Below are positions 44,536-54,032 of a DNA stretch of 64,000 bases, one piece after another (the stretch's first letter is position 1; every line of letters begins with the position of its first letter). The notes under the pieces were generated by a model. That model was not told the DNA's origin. It did not search any database and saw nothing but the letters and a program-made list of their open reading frames with translations. Source of the DNA: Candidatus Hydrogenisulfobacillus filiaventi (GTDB lineage Bacteria; Bacillota; Sulfobacillia; Sulfobacillales; R501); the NCBI GenBank assembly GCA_902809825.1, contig LR778114.1, positions 2,356,001-2,420,000 of the forward strand. Reading direction: 5' to 3'. The position numbers and the translations under genes were made by a program.

Positions 44536-45150
44536 GTGAAGGGGGGCCGGAGGATGACCGGGGCGGCGCAAGGGCAGCCGGCCGCGGGTTCGGGGGCCCG
44601 CCGCCGGCGGGCGGCCTGGGCGGGCCTGTTCCTGGCCGGGGCGTTGGCAGCGGCTGCGGGCCTGGCGTGGCGGGCCGGCCGCCGGGCCCCGGTCGTAACC
44701 GGGGCCCGGGCCGCTCTGGCGTGGCTGGCGGCCCTGGGGCCGGGCTCGCCGGCCCGCTGGGCGGTTCCGGGCAGCCAGGCGGCCCAGCTGGGGACCTACC
44801 TGCAACGGCAGGCCGCCGCCGCGGCGGCGGGACCGCTCACCCTGCGCGGGGGCCGCCTGGAGGCCTTCCGGCTGCAGGGGCTGCAGTTTACCACCGGGGG
44901 GGCCAGCCTCGACGCCGCTTTCGTGTGGGTGCGGGAGCTCCGGGTCCGGGGGCGGCCGGACCTGCTGACGGTCCGCATCCGGGGGCAGGCCGACCTGCAG
45001 CTGGTACCCGGCCCGGACGGGTGGCGGGTGGTCTCGGCGGGGCTCAGCTTCGGGACGCCTGCCAGCCCGCTGGCACCGGATACGTTCTCCCTGCCCGCCC
45101 TGGCCCGTCAGGGGAGTCCTCCCTTGCCCCAGGGCGCACCGGGGTACTAA
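44536..45150 (+). CDS. Hypothetical membrane-anchored protein
   Basis: A 204-residue protein with one N-terminal hydrophobic helix (about 27-46) and an extracytoplasmic domain with alternating strands (LTLRGGRLEAFRLQGLQFTT and PDLLTVRIRGQADLQLVPG), similar in layout to small NTF2-like export proteins. The GTG start has a weak ribosome site. I do not recognise it. It is convergent with spoVT and its end overlaps the spoVT terminator. Confidence 0.5.
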   Translation: MKGGRRMTGAAQGQPAAGSGARRRRAAWAGLFLAGALAAAAGLAWRAGRRAPVVTGARAALAWLAALGPGSPARWAVPGSQAAQLGTYLQRQAAAAAAGPLTLRGGRLEAFRLQGLQFTTGGASLDAAFVWVRELRVRGRPDLLTVRIRGQADLQLVPGPDGWRVVSAGLSFGTPASPLAPDTFSLPALARQGSPPLPQGAPGY

Positions 45151-45185
45151 AAAACCGCAACGGCCCGGCGTCCCGGTCGTTGCGG
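45149..45185 (-). terminator. Intrinsic terminator after spoVT
   Basis: On the minus strand CCGCAACG...CGTTGCGG with an inner CCGG/CCGG extension, followed by TTTTTT. It begins about 78 bases past the spoVT stop. Confidence 0.8.
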
Positions 45186-45262
45186 ACTTCCATCCCGGCC
45201 TGTTGCCGCAGGCCGGAGCTTGGGGGTATGTTCCGGTCTCTCCTCCAGGGGCGCGGAAAGAC

Positions 45263-45817
45263 TTACTGTTCCATCTGTTTGGCCAGGAAGCCCGCCGCCG
45301 TTTCCGCCAGCTTGATCTCCATCTCCCCCATGCGCGCATCCGGCTCCCGGCTGCACAGCACCACCGCCCCGATGGGGTCGCCCTCGGCAATGATAGGGGC
45401 GATCACCTCGGCCGTAAACTTGTCCTCCTCCTCGTCCCCCACCAGGGAGCCCTTAGGCCGGTGGTCGTTGCGGTTGTAGGTCAGGGTCTTGCGCTCCTCC
45501 ATGGCCTTTTCCATCAACGCCCCCACCGGCTTGTTCAGGAACTCCTTTTTGGCCGCCCCGGCCACCGCGATGACCGCATCCCGATCCGCGATGAGGGTGA
45601 TGTGCCCCACCGCCTCGTAGAGAGAATCCGCGTATTCCTTGGCAAAATCGCCGAGTTCCCCGATGGGGGAGTATTTTTTGAGGATGACCTCCCCGTCGCG
45701 GTCGACGAAGATCTCCAGCGGATCCCCTTCGCGGATGCGCAGGGTGCGGCGGATTTCCTTCGGGATGACCACCCGGCCCAGGTCATCGATGCGGCGCACG
45801 ATCCCGGTTGCCTTCAC
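45263..45817 (-). CDS. spoVT: Stage V sporulation protein T
   Basis: Forespore transcription regulator. A 184-residue protein: N-terminal AbrB-type swapped-hairpin domain (MKATGIVRRIDDLGRVVIPK through about 50) and a C-terminal GAF domain (about 60-180) with PVGALMEKAMEERKTL and GDPIGAVVLCSR. SpoVT modulates sigma-G genes and spore germination properties in Bacillus. It is downstream of mfd in the conserved order, here with a foldase gene between. Confidence 0.96.
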   Translation of the reverse strand: MKATGIVRRIDDLGRVVIPKEIRRTLRIREGDPLEIFVDRDGEVILKKYSPIGELGDFAKEYADSLYEAVGHITLIADRDAVIAVAGAAKKEFLNKPVGALMEKAMEERKTLTYNRNDHRPKGSLVGDEEEDKFTAEVIAPIIAEGDPIGAVVLCSREPDARMGEMEIKLAETAAGFLAKQMEQ

Positions 45818-45849
45818 CTGGCAGACCCTCCCTTCCCTCTTGCCGCCAG

Positions 45850-45876
45850 TATATTGACGGCCCCGGCGGCCTATGC
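45850..45876 (-). promoter_or_regulatory. Possible sigma-G promoter of spoVT
   Basis: On the minus strand GCATA, 15 bases, CAATATA (consensus for sigma-G -10 near CATnnTA, one mismatch), about 33 bases before spoVT. B. subtilis spoVT is sigma-G dependent. TATACT also resembles a sigma-A -10. Confidence 0.4.
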
Positions 45877-45943
45877 CCGGCCCTCCGGGCGGGGAGCGGC
45901 TCCCCGCCCGCAGAACCCGGGGCCGGAGGGGACGGGTCCCCGG

Positions 45944-46954
45944 TTACCCCTTGCTCCGGGAGGCGGTGGAGGAGCCCGTGATGGTGACATGGCTCTGCTG
46001 ACGGATGCGGGCGACAAACGCATTGTAGGCGTTATCGCGGGCCGTTTGCGTGAGCTGCTGCTCCACCTGCGCCTCAACCGCATTCAACGGCATGACCTGC
46101 CCCGCCCTGACGGCTTGAACTTCGATGATATGGTAGCCATATCTGGTATGGGCTATACCGTACTGGCCCGGCTGGAGCTGGTCCATCACCTCGTAGAAGT
46201 GGGGCACCAGGCCCGACTGCGGGCCCCGCAGCACCCAGCCTAGCTCCCCCCCGTGCACAGCACTGGCCTTGTCCAGGGAGTAGCGCCGGGCCAGCGCCGA
46301 AAAGCTGGCCCCGTGCCGGATCTGGTTCAGGAGTTTCTCGGCCTCAGCCTTGGTCTTGACCAGGATGTGGCGGACCTCGATTTCCGGCGGCTGTATGAAT
46401 TGCCCGGGATGCTGGTGGTAGTAGGCGGCGGCCTGGGCGGCGGTGGCCGCCGGCACCGGGGCCGTGACGCGGTTGTAGACCTCCTGGACGATGATCTGCT
46501 GGGTGACGTATTGCCGGAAGGCCGCCGGGCTGAGATGGAAGCGGGCCAGGGAGGCCTTGAGGGCCTTAGCCCCGCCCAGCCCGGGCGCGATATCCTGGTT
46601 GAGCACCTGCTCCGCCTGCCGGCTGGCGGCGGCTTCGGTGGTCCAATGATGGGCCAGGGCCCACTGCGTCACCAGGTCGTCCTGCACCAGATCCTGCACC
46701 CCCGCCTGCTGGACCTGGGCAGTGACCTGGATAGGGGTTCCCTGCAGCACCTCGGTGGCCGCCAGGAAGGTGTGCCAGTCGGCGGCGGTGACCGGCCGCC
46801 CGTTTACCACCGCCAGCGGCCGGGCCGCCGCCGACGGGGCGTGCCCGCACCCGGCCAGAAGACCGGCTCCCGCCGTCAGGGCCGCCAGCCAGCCGACGGC
46901 ACGCCGTCCCCGCCCGGACCGCCTGCCCGCGCGTTTATCCTTGTGATAGGGCAC
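45944..46954 (-). CDS. PrsA/SurA-like peptidyl-prolyl isomerase lipoprotein
   Basis: A 336-residue foldase. The signal peptide ends in the lipobox LLAGC (Cys36). An N-terminal SurA-like helical region (about 45-200) is followed by a parvulin domain with EIEVRHILVKTKAEAEKLLN, SFSALARRYSLD, GGELGWVLRG and YGYHIIEV. It helps fold exported proteins at the outer face of the membrane. The GTG start overlaps the mfd 3' end by 20 bases. In B. subtilis no prsA lies here. Confidence 0.9.
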   Translation of the reverse strand: MPYHKDKRAGRRSGRGRRAVGWLAALTAGAGLLAGCGHAPSAAARPLAVVNGRPVTAADWHTFLAATEVLQGTPIQVTAQVQQAGVQDLVQDDLVTQWALAHHWTTEAAASRQAEQVLNQDIAPGLGGAKALKASLARFHLSPAAFRQYVTQQIIVQEVYNRVTAPVPAATAAQAAAYYHQHPGQFIQPPEIEVRHILVKTKAEAEKLLNQIRHGASFSALARRYSLDKASAVHGGELGWVLRGPQSGLVPHFYEVMDQLQPGQYGIAHTRYGYHIIEVQAVRAGQVMPLNAVEAQVEQQLTQTARDNAYNAFVARIRQQSHVTITGSSTASRSKG

Positions 46955-49900
46955 CCGCCCACACTCCTTTCAGGATATCCAATGCCGTTTCGGCCACGTC
47001 CGCCGCTTCCCCGGGGCGCGCCGGCCGGCTGAGCCGGATGGCCAGCTCCGCCTGATCGGCCCGGCCCGGCAGCAGCCGGCCGCTGAAAACCTGACCCAGC
47101 TGGCGCAAGGCGTCGGGCTGCAGCGGGGACTGGGGGGTGGCCTTCAGCACCACCCGGTCCGGCCGTTCGCTCACCGCTGCCAGCCGCAACGCCCGCGCCA
47201 GCGTGCGGATGCGGGCCACCTGCAGCAGGCGGTGCGCCGGCGGCGGGAGGGGCCCGTAGCGGTCGGCCAGCTCCGCCGCCACCTGATCCACCTCCTCCGG
47301 GGTCTGCAGCTGGGCCAGGCGCTTGTACCACCCGATCTTCTGCCCCACCTCCGGGATATACCCTTCGGGCAGGTAGGCCTCCACGGTCAGGTCGAGCTGC
47401 GGATCCGGCACCGGGGCGGGGGCCGCCTCCCCCTTGAGCTCCCGCACCGCCTCCGCCAGCAGCTCGGTGTAGAGGTCAAAGCCCACCGCCGCGATATGGC
47501 CATGCTGCTCCGCCCCCAAGAGGTTGCCGGCACCCCGGATCTCAAGGTCCCGCAGGGCAATCTGATACCCGGACCCCAGTTCGGTGAACTCGCGGATGGT
47601 CTCCAGCCGCCGCTGGGCGGCGGGGGTGAGCACCCGTTCCGGCCGGTAGGTGAAGAAGGCGTACGCCAGCCGCGCCGAACGCCCCACCCGCCCGCGCAGC
47701 TGGTAGAGCTGCGCCAGCCCCAGCTGATCAGCGTCCTCCACGATCAAGGTGTTGGCGTTGGGGATGTCCAGGCCGGACTCGATGATGGCGGTAGCCACCA
47801 GCACGTCGTATTCGTGGGCCACAAACCGTGCCATCACCTCCTCCATCTGGTCCTCCCCCACCTGGCCGTGCACCACCCCGATGCGCAGGCCGGGCAGCAG
47901 GCGCTCCAGGCGCGCCACGATGCGGTCGATGGCATGGATGCGGTTGTGGACGTAGAACACCTGCCCGCCGCGGTCCACCTCCCGCCGGATGGCCTCCCGC
48001 ACCACCTCGTCCTGGTAGGGCAGCACCACCGTTTCCACCGGCAGACGGTCCTCGGGCGGGGTTTCGATTACGCTCATATCCCGGATGCCGACCAGGGCCA
48101 TATGCAGGGTGCGGGGGATGGGGGTGGCGCTCAGGGTCAGCACGTCCACGTTAGCCTTCAAGGCCTTGATGCGCTCCTTGTGCGCCACCCCGAAACGGTG
48201 CTCCTCGTCCACGATCAACAGCCCCAGGTCCCGGAAGCGCACGTCCTTGGCCAGCAGGCGGTGGGTCCCGATGACCAGGTCCACCCGGCCGGAGGCCAGC
48301 CCCTCCAGGATGCGGCGCTGTTCGCGCGGGCTGCGCAGGCGGCTGAGCGCCTCCACCGTCACCGGGTAGCCGGCCAGGCGGCTCTTGGCGGTGGCGTAGT
48401 GCTGCTCGGCCAGCAGGGTGGTGGGCACCAGGAAGGCCACCTGCTTCCCCGCCAGCACCGCCTTGAACGCAGCCCGCAGGGCCACTTCGGTCTTGCCGTA
48501 GCCTACGTCGCCGCAGAGCAGGCGGTCCATGGGCCGCGGCGCCTCCATGTCGGCCTTGATGGCCCGCAAGGCCGAGAGCTGGTCGGGGGTCTCCTCATAG
48601 GGGAAGGCCGCCTCGAAGTCCGCCTGCCAGGGGGTGTCCGGCGGAAAGGCGAAGCCGGCCTCGGTCTGACGGCGGGCGTACAGGCGGATCAGCTCCTCCG
48701 CCAGTTCCCGCACCGACCGCCGCACCCGCTCCTTGACCCGGGCCCATTCCCCGCCGCCCATGCGGGAGAGGCGAGGCTCCTGCCCCTCCACCCCCACATA
48801 CTTCTGGACCAGCCCCACCTGCTCCACCGGCACGTACAGGGTGTCCTGCCCGGCGTAGGCGATGTGCAGATACTCCTTGTGGCGTCCGTCCACCTCCAGG
48901 GTGGCCAGGCCCAGGAACCGGCCGATGCCATGGGTGACGTGCACCACGTAGTCCCCGGGCTTGAGGTCGGTCAACTTGACCGCCGGCCCCCCCGGCCGCC
49001 GGCGGGCGGCCGGAAGGGGCTGCACCTCCCGGCCGCTGATCTCCCCCTGAGCCAGCACCACCAGCCCCAGTTCCGGCAGCCAGAAGCCCTCGCCCAGGAG
49101 CCCCAGCAGGAATCCCACTTCGCCCGGCACCCCCAGTCCCGGGCGCGGGTTGATGCCCCGGTCCAGCAGCTCGCGGCCCAGCACCTGCGCCTGTTCCGGG
49201 TCCCGTACCGCCAGCACCACCCGCTGCCGGGCCTTGCGCAGGCGGCCCACCTCGGCTGCAAAGCGGTCGGGCTGCCCATGCACGCGGGGGGCCGGGCGGC
49301 CGGCCAGGGCCAGCACCGCCCCGCCCTGGGTGCGGGCATGGGGCAGCAGGGACAGGTACAGGCGCGCCCGCCCGTCCAGGGCCTCCGCCCAGGCCTCGGG
49401 GTCCCCCAGGCTGGTCTCCGCCTCCACGGGCAGGATCTCCCCCCGCTCCAGGCGGGCCGCCGCCTCTTCCCGCTCCAGGGCCGCCTGCCCCCGCACCGCC
49501 TCCGCGATGCGGGGCCAGTCATCGTAGACGACCAGCGGGGGCTCCCGGAAACGCCGGGAAAGGACCACCCCCGGACCGCAGGCCGCAGCCAGGCGCTGGG
49601 CGGCGGCCCCGGCCAGGTTCCCTTCCTCCAGCTCCCGCAGCACCCGGCTGTACCGCTCCTCCAGGGCCTCAGCCTGGCTGCGCCGGCCGGTGGCCAGCAG
49701 CGCGGTCCGCGCGGTGTCCAGCTCCCCGGCAATCCGCCGGCGCACCGCCTCCAGGCGCTCCCCCTCCAGCACCGCCTCCCGGGCCGGGGCCACCCGCACC
49801 CGGTCCACCCGCTCCACGCTGGTCTGAGTGACCGGATCGAAGCGGCGCAGGGACTCGATCACCACGTCCCACCATTCAATGCGCACCGGATCCGCCCCCG

Positions 49901-50462
49901 GCGGCCAAACATCGAGGATGCCGCCCCGGCGGCTCATCTGGCCGGGCGCCTCCACTGCCGGCGCCGTCCGGTAGCCGAGCGCATCCAGGCGCGCCGCCAC
50001 CACCTGCGGCTCCACCTCCTGCCCTGCCGTCAGCTCCAGCGCGGGGGCCCCGGCCGGCAGCAACAGCTCCCGGGCGGCCTGCACGGGTGCCACCAGAATG
50101 GCGGACCCGGCCCCTGCCACCGCGTCCAGAGCCGCCAGGCGCATGGCGGCCCATTCCCCGCTCTCGGCGCTGACCTCCCCCCAAGCAGGCGGGCGGGGCG
50201 GGAAGAAGAAGCAGGGACGGCCGGGCAGCAGCACCTCCAGCTGGGCTTGCCAGCGGCGGGCCTCCTGGGAACCGGCGGTCACCACCAGGACCGGCAGTGC
50301 CAGGTCCCGGGCCAGGGCGGCGGTGAGGAATGCCGGCAGGGACCCGGACAGGCCCGAGGCCTCCCCCCGGCCCCGGGCCAGGAGCTCCTCCCGGAAGGTG
50401 CGGTAGGCGGGATATGCTGCCCACAGGTCCAACAAGCCGGCCAGACTCGGGATCTCGGTCAT
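46935..50462 (-). CDS. mfd: Transcription-repair coupling factor Mfd
   Basis: A 1175-residue translocase that removes stalled RNA polymerase and recruits UvrA. UvrB-like N-terminal modules run to about 350. The RNAP-interacting CarD-like domain (LKPGDYVVHVTHGIGRFLGL) starts near 495. Walker A LLCGDVGYGKTEVALRAAFK is near 652 and the DEEH box IVDEEHRFGV near 754. The second RecA lobe has GQVFYVHNRIHAI and QLRGRVGRS, then the TRCF C-terminal domain. ATG overlaps the pth stop. Confidence 0.98.
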   Translation of the reverse strand: MTEIPSLAGLLDLWAAYPAYRTFREELLARGRGEASGLSGSLPAFLTAALARDLALPVLVVTAGSQEARRWQAQLEVLLPGRPCFFFPPRPPAWGEVSAESGEWAAMRLAALDAVAGAGSAILVAPVQAARELLLPAGAPALELTAGQEVEPQVVAARLDALGYRTAPAVEAPGQMSRRGGILDVWPPGADPVRIEWWDVVIESLRRFDPVTQTSVERVDRVRVAPAREAVLEGERLEAVRRRIAGELDTARTALLATGRRSQAEALEERYSRVLRELEEGNLAGAAAQRLAAACGPGVVLSRRFREPPLVVYDDWPRIAEAVRGQAALEREEAAARLERGEILPVEAETSLGDPEAWAEALDGRARLYLSLLPHARTQGGAVLALAGRPAPRVHGQPDRFAAEVGRLRKARQRVVLAVRDPEQAQVLGRELLDRGINPRPGLGVPGEVGFLLGLLGEGFWLPELGLVVLAQGEISGREVQPLPAARRRPGGPAVKLTDLKPGDYVVHVTHGIGRFLGLATLEVDGRHKEYLHIAYAGQDTLYVPVEQVGLVQKYVGVEGQEPRLSRMGGGEWARVKERVRRSVRELAEELIRLYARRQTEAGFAFPPDTPWQADFEAAFPYEETPDQLSALRAIKADMEAPRPMDRLLCGDVGYGKTEVALRAAFKAVLAGKQVAFLVPTTLLAEQHYATAKSRLAGYPVTVEALSRLRSPREQRRILEGLASGRVDLVIGTHRLLAKDVRFRDLGLLIVDEEHRFGVAHKERIKALKANVDVLTLSATPIPRTLHMALVGIRDMSVIETPPEDRLPVETVVLPYQDEVVREAIRREVDRGGQVFYVHNRIHAIDRIVARLERLLPGLRIGVVHGQVGEDQMEEVMARFVAHEYDVLVATAIIESGLDIPNANTLIVEDADQLGLAQLYQLRGRVGRSARLAYAFFTYRPERVLTPAAQRRLETIREFTELGSGYQIALRDLEIRGAGNLLGAEQHGHIAAVGFDLYTELLAEAVRELKGEAAPAPVPDPQLDLTVEAYLPEGYIPEVGQKIGWYKRLAQLQTPEEVDQVAAELADRYGPLPPPAHRLLQVARIRTLARALRLAAVSERPDRVVLKATPQSPLQPDALRQLGQVFSGRLLPGRADQAELAIRLSRPARPGEAADVAETALDILKGVWAGALSQG

Positions 50463-51097
50463 ACGCCTCCCCCATCACCGCCGCCCGCCCGGCCGCCCCC
50501 GGGCAGGAGGGAGGTGGCGTTGTAGCGGGTGGCAGCCTGGTCCCAGCCCCGGGTCAACACCGTTTCCACCGCTTCGGCCGCGGTGTCCACCGCCGCCTCC
50601 AGCCGCGCCCGGTCCTCCCCCCAGGGCACCCCCAGCACCCAGTCGATGACCGGCATGCGTCCCTGAGGGTGCCCGATGCCGATGCGCAGACGGGGGAACT
50701 CTTCGGTACCCAGGGCCTCAATCAGGGACTTGAGCCCGTTGTGGCCGCCGGCCGAACCGCCCGCCCGCAGCCGGATCTGCCCGGGCGCCAGGGCCAGGTC
50801 GTCCACCACCACCAGCACCGCCGCCGGCGGCCAGCCGTGGCGGCGCACCAGGGGGCCCACCGCCTGGCCGCTCAGGTTCATGAAGGTGTGAGGCTTCAAC
50901 AGCAGCACCCGCCCGTTGCCGGGCACAGCCCATTCCGCCTCCTCCCCCCGCCGGGTGAGACGGAAGACCAGTCCCTGCCGCTCCGCCAAGCGGTCCAGCA
51001 CCCGAAAGCCGAGGTTGTGCCGGGTCAAGCGGTACTGGGGACCGGGGTTGCCGAGCCCCACCACCAGGCGGATGGGAGCCGGACCCGGGCCGCTCAT
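50459..51097 (-). CDS. pth: Peptidyl-tRNA hydrolase
   Basis: Releases peptides from prematurely dropped peptidyl-tRNA. A 212-residue enzyme: LVVGLGNPGPQYRLTRHNLG near residue 10 with the catalytic His, LLKPHTFMNLSGQAV, VVDDLALAPGQIRLRAGGSA and GHNGLKSLIEALGT. The C-terminal tail is Gly-rich and longer than usual. Start and stop overlap prs and mfd (ATGA each), so prs-pth-mfd is a coupled unit. Confidence 0.96.
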   Translation of the reverse strand: MSGPGPAPIRLVVGLGNPGPQYRLTRHNLGFRVLDRLAERQGLVFRLTRRGEEAEWAVPGNGRVLLLKPHTFMNLSGQAVGPLVRRHGWPPAAVLVVVDDLALAPGQIRLRAGGSAGGHNGLKSLIEALGTEEFPRLRIGIGHPQGRMPVIDWVLGVPWGEDRARLEAAVDTAAEAVETVLTRGWDQAATRYNATSLLPGGGRAGGGDGGGV

Positions 51098-52038
51098 TCG
51101 AACAGCTTGGAGACCGAGAGGTCCTCATGCACGCGCATGATGGCCTCGGCCAGCAGGGGGGCGACGGAGATGATGCGGGTGCGGGCCGGCGGCGACGGCT
51201 GGGGAATGGTGTCGGTCACCAGGATCTCGGACAGGGGGGCCTCGCTCAGCACCTCCCGCGCCCGTCCGGAAAAGACGGGATGGGTGGAGGCGGCATACAC
51301 CGCCCGCGCCCCCAGGTCCATGATGGCCTGGGCGGCCTTGGCCACCGTGCCGCCGGTGTCGATCATGTCGTCCACGATCACCACCGTTTTATCCCGCACC
51401 TTGCCGATGACGTTCACCACCTCGGACACATTGGGTTCCGGCCGCCGCTTGTCGACGAAGCCCAGGGGCACCCCCAGGATCTTGGCCATCTGCCGCGCCC
51501 GGAACACCCCCCCGGCATCCGGGGAGAAGATCATGAGGTTCTCCAGCCGCCGTTCGTAGATGGCCTCGGCCAGGATGCGGGCGCCCGACAGGTTGTCGAC
51601 CGGGATATCGAAGAACCCCTGGATCTGGGGGGCATGCAGGTCCATAGTCAGGAGCCGCCGCGCCCCGGCTACGGTAATGAGGTTGGCCACCAGCTTAGCG
51701 GAGATCGGCTCCCGGCCCCGCTCCTTGCGGTCCTGGCGGGCGTACCCGTAAAACGGCACCACCGCGGTCACGCGCCGGGCGGAGGCCCGGCGGGCGGCAT
51801 CGATAAGCAGCAGGAGTTCCATCAGGTTATCGTTTACCGGCGAGGAGGTCGGCTGCACGATAAAAACGTCGGTGCCGCGGACGTTCTCCTCCAGGCGGGC
51901 CCGGATTTCGCCGTTGGAGAAGCGGCCCACGGTCGCCGTCCCCAGCCGCATGCCTAAATGGTCGGCAATCTTTTGCGCCAGCTCGGGGTTGGCGGTGCCG
52001 GTGAAGATCTTCAACTCCCCCGCGCGTTCAAAGCTCAT
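51094..52038 (-). CDS. prs: Ribose-phosphate pyrophosphokinase
   Basis: Makes PRPP from ribose-5-phosphate and ATP. A 314-residue class I enzyme: FTGTANPELAQKIADHLG, NGEIRARLEENVRGTDVFIV, YGYARQDRKERGREPISAKL, the metal site MDLHAPQIQGFFDIPVDNL and the PRPP loop VIVDDMIDTGGTVAKAA. It is downstream of glmU (48-base gap) as in Bacillus. Its product feeds NadC and PurR-regulated pathways in this window. Confidence 0.98.
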   Translation of the reverse strand: MSFERAGELKIFTGTANPELAQKIADHLGMRLGTATVGRFSNGEIRARLEENVRGTDVFIVQPTSSPVNDNLMELLLLIDAARRASARRVTAVVPFYGYARQDRKERGREPISAKLVANLITVAGARRLLTMDLHAPQIQGFFDIPVDNLSGARILAEAIYERRLENLMIFSPDAGGVFRARQMAKILGVPLGFVDKRRPEPNVSEVVNVIGKVRDKTVVIVDDMIDTGGTVAKAAQAIMDLGARAVYAASTHPVFSGRAREVLSEAPLSEILVTDTIPQPSPPARTRIISVAPLLAEAIMRVHEDLSVSKLFE

Positions 52039-52086
52039 GGCTGCAAACGTCGTCTCCTTCCGCCTTTTCCACCCTGGCGCTTCGCA

Positions 52087-53484
52087 CTACCGCCGGCGGG
52101 CACTCCAGCCCGGCTTGTTCTCCTGGCGGGCACGCGCGATCCCCAACGCGTCGGCCGGCACGTTTTGGGTAATGGTGGAACCGGCGGCGACATAGGCGCC
52201 GGCTCCGATTTCCACCGGCGATACCAGGTTGCTGTTGCAGCCGATGAACGCCTGATCACCGATGAACGTGCGGTGCTTTTCCTTGCCGTCAAAATTGACG
52301 ATGACGGTACCCGCCCCAATATTAACACGGCTGCCGATGGTCGCATCGCCCAGATAGCTATGATGCCCGGCCTTGCTCCCGATCCCCACCTGGGTGTTCT
52401 TGAGCTCCACAAAGTTGCCGATGGCCACATCCCGGTCGAGGCGGGTCCCTGGGCGCAGATGGCTGAAGGGCCCCACCCGGGACTTGGTGCCCAGCACGCT
52501 GGATTCCACCACCGACTGCTGCACGGTCACCCCGTCGGCCAGACGGCTGTCCACAATGGTGGTCATGGGGCCGATGCGGCACTCACGTCCGATCCGGGTG
52601 CGCCCACGCAGGAAGGTCAGGGGGTAGATAATCGTATCCTGCCCCACCTCCACCGTAGGGTCCACATAGGTGGTAGCCGGATCCACCACCGTCACCCCGG
52701 CCGCCAGCAGCCGTTCCAGGGTCAGCTCCCGCAGGCGCGCCTCGGCCTGGGCCAGCTCCCGGCGGGTGTTGATCCCCATCACCAGGCCGGGGTCCTCAGC
52801 CTCCACCACCTCGACCTGCCCGCCTTCGGCCAGGATGGCCCCCAGGGCCTCGGTCAGGTAGCGCTCCTCCCCGTGCCAGGGCAGGTGGGGCAGGACCCGC
52901 CGCAGGCGCTCCACCCGCCAGACCCCGATGCCGGTGTTGACCTCGTGCACCGCACGTTCCTCGGGCGTGGCCTCCCGCTCCTCCACAATGCCCCGCACCC
53001 GGCCGGCGGCGTCGCGCAGGATGCGCCCGTACCCGCGCGGGTCCGGCATCAGGGTGGTAAGCAGGGTGACGTCCGCCCCGCTCTCCCGGTGGCGGGTCAC
53101 CACCCGCCGCAGGAGGTCGGCAGGGATAAGGGGGCAGTCGGCATACAGCACCAGCACGTCCGTCACCGCCGGCCCCAGGCGCTCCACCGCCTGCATAACG
53201 GCGTCCCCGGTGCCGTGCATGGCCGGCTGTTCCACCAGCAGAGCCCGTTCCTCCAGCAGCTCGGCCAGGCGTTCCTTCTGGTAGCCCACCACCACCACCG
53301 GCCGCCCCAGTCCGGCCTCCTGCACCGCCCGCAGCACGTGCTCCACCAGCGGTTGGCCCCCCAGCTCATGCAGCGCCTTGGCCAGCCGGGAATTCATGCG
53401 GGTGCCCAGCCCCGCGGCCAGGACCACCGGCACCGTCTCCCCGGCCGCCCGCAGCTCCGGGCCCGCGCCCGTTTCCGGTCCCAC
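52087..53484 (-). CDS. glmU: Bifunctional UDP-N-acetylglucosamine pyrophosphorylase/GlcN-1-P acetyltransferase
   Basis: Makes UDP-GlcNAc for peptidoglycan. With GTG 53484 (465 residues) the N-terminal pyrophosphorylase has VVLAAGLGTRMNSRLAKALH near 18, VLYADCPLIP and GYGRILRD. The C-terminal left-handed beta helix from about 260 has FLRGRTRIGRECRIGP and GHHSYLGDATIGSRVNIGAG with the acetyltransferase His. AAGGAGGCG lies nine bases before GTG 53484. Upstream in-frame starts would run through the spoVG terminator. Confidence 0.97.
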   Translation of the reverse strand: MGPETGAGPELRAAGETVPVVLAAGLGTRMNSRLAKALHELGGQPLVEHVLRAVQEAGLGRPVVVVGYQKERLAELLEERALLVEQPAMHGTGDAVMQAVERLGPAVTDVLVLYADCPLIPADLLRRVVTRHRESGADVTLLTTLMPDPRGYGRILRDAAGRVRGIVEEREATPEERAVHEVNTGIGVWRVERLRRVLPHLPWHGEERYLTEALGAILAEGGQVEVVEAEDPGLVMGINTRRELAQAEARLRELTLERLLAAGVTVVDPATTYVDPTVEVGQDTIIYPLTFLRGRTRIGRECRIGPMTTIVDSRLADGVTVQQSVVESSVLGTKSRVGPFSHLRPGTRLDRDVAIGNFVELKNTQVGIGSKAGHHSYLGDATIGSRVNIGAGTVIVNFDGKEKHRTFIGDQAFIGCNSNLVSPVEIGAGAYVAAGSTITQNVPADALGIARARQENKPGWSARRR

Positions 53485-53562
53485 GATTGCGCGCCTCCTT
53501 CGGCGGTCCGGCGGTCTTCTGGCGTCCCCCCGCCGGCCCTCCCTCCATCCTACCGGGGAGAC

Positions 53563-53597
53563 AAAAAGAAAGGCAAGGGCGGACAAGCGCCCCTGCC
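53563..53597 (-). terminator. Intrinsic terminator between spoVG and glmU
   Basis: On the minus strand GGCAGGGGCG / CGCCCTTGCC (one G-U pair) with a six-base loop, followed by TTTCTTTTTG. It lies about 53 bases past the spoVG stop, so glmU is not simply read from the spoVG promoter. Confidence 0.8.
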
Positions 53598-53649
53598 GCA
53601 GGGCCACGCCTCGCTACCGGGGGGAGCCGCCCCGGCGGAAGTCGGATGA

Positions 53650-53934
53650 CTATGAGACCTCGCTGGCGTCCTCCGCCGCCGCGCTGGTGTCCCAGAACAC
53701 CTTCAGCACGGCTTCCTGAATCCGGTCGCGGGCGGATTGGGTGATGGGATGAGCAATATCCCGAAACACCCCGTCCGGCGTCTTGCGGCTGGGCATGGCC
53801 ACAAACAGCCCCTTCTGCCCCTCCACCACCTTGACGTCATGGATGACGAACTCGCCGTCCAGGGTGACCGAGGCCACCGCCTTCATCTTGCCCTCGGTCT
53901 GCATCCGCCGCAGTCGTACGTCGGTAATTTCCAC
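53650..53934 (-). CDS. spoVG: Septation/sporulation regulator SpoVG
   Basis: A 94-residue nucleic-acid-binding regulator: [40 protein letters not shown] and [15 protein letters not shown] are strongly conserved. GTG 53934 behind GGAGGATC gives the standard N-terminus. SpoVG affects asymmetric septation and many stationary-phase genes. A good sigma-H-type promoter lies upstream and a terminator downstream, so it is probably monocistronic. Confidence 0.97.
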   Translation of the reverse strand: MEITDVRLRRMQTEGKMKAVASVTLDGEFVIHDVKVVEGQKGLFVAMPSRKTPDGVFRDIAHPITQSARDRIQEAVLKVFWDTSAAAEDASEVS

Positions 53935-54032
53935 GCTGATCCTCCTCGCTTGCTGCCGCCTCCCGCCGCCGGGCAAGCATCGGCCGGTCAGGGGGATTAC
54001 GGCTCCCGGGCCGGTAACGGAACGCGGCCAGG

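Noticed and set aside
47232-50525. A plus-strand open frame of about 1100 codons opposite mfd.
   Set aside because: It is a mirror frame of mfd with no ribosome site and a His/Gln/Pro/Gly-rich composition, so it is not a gene.
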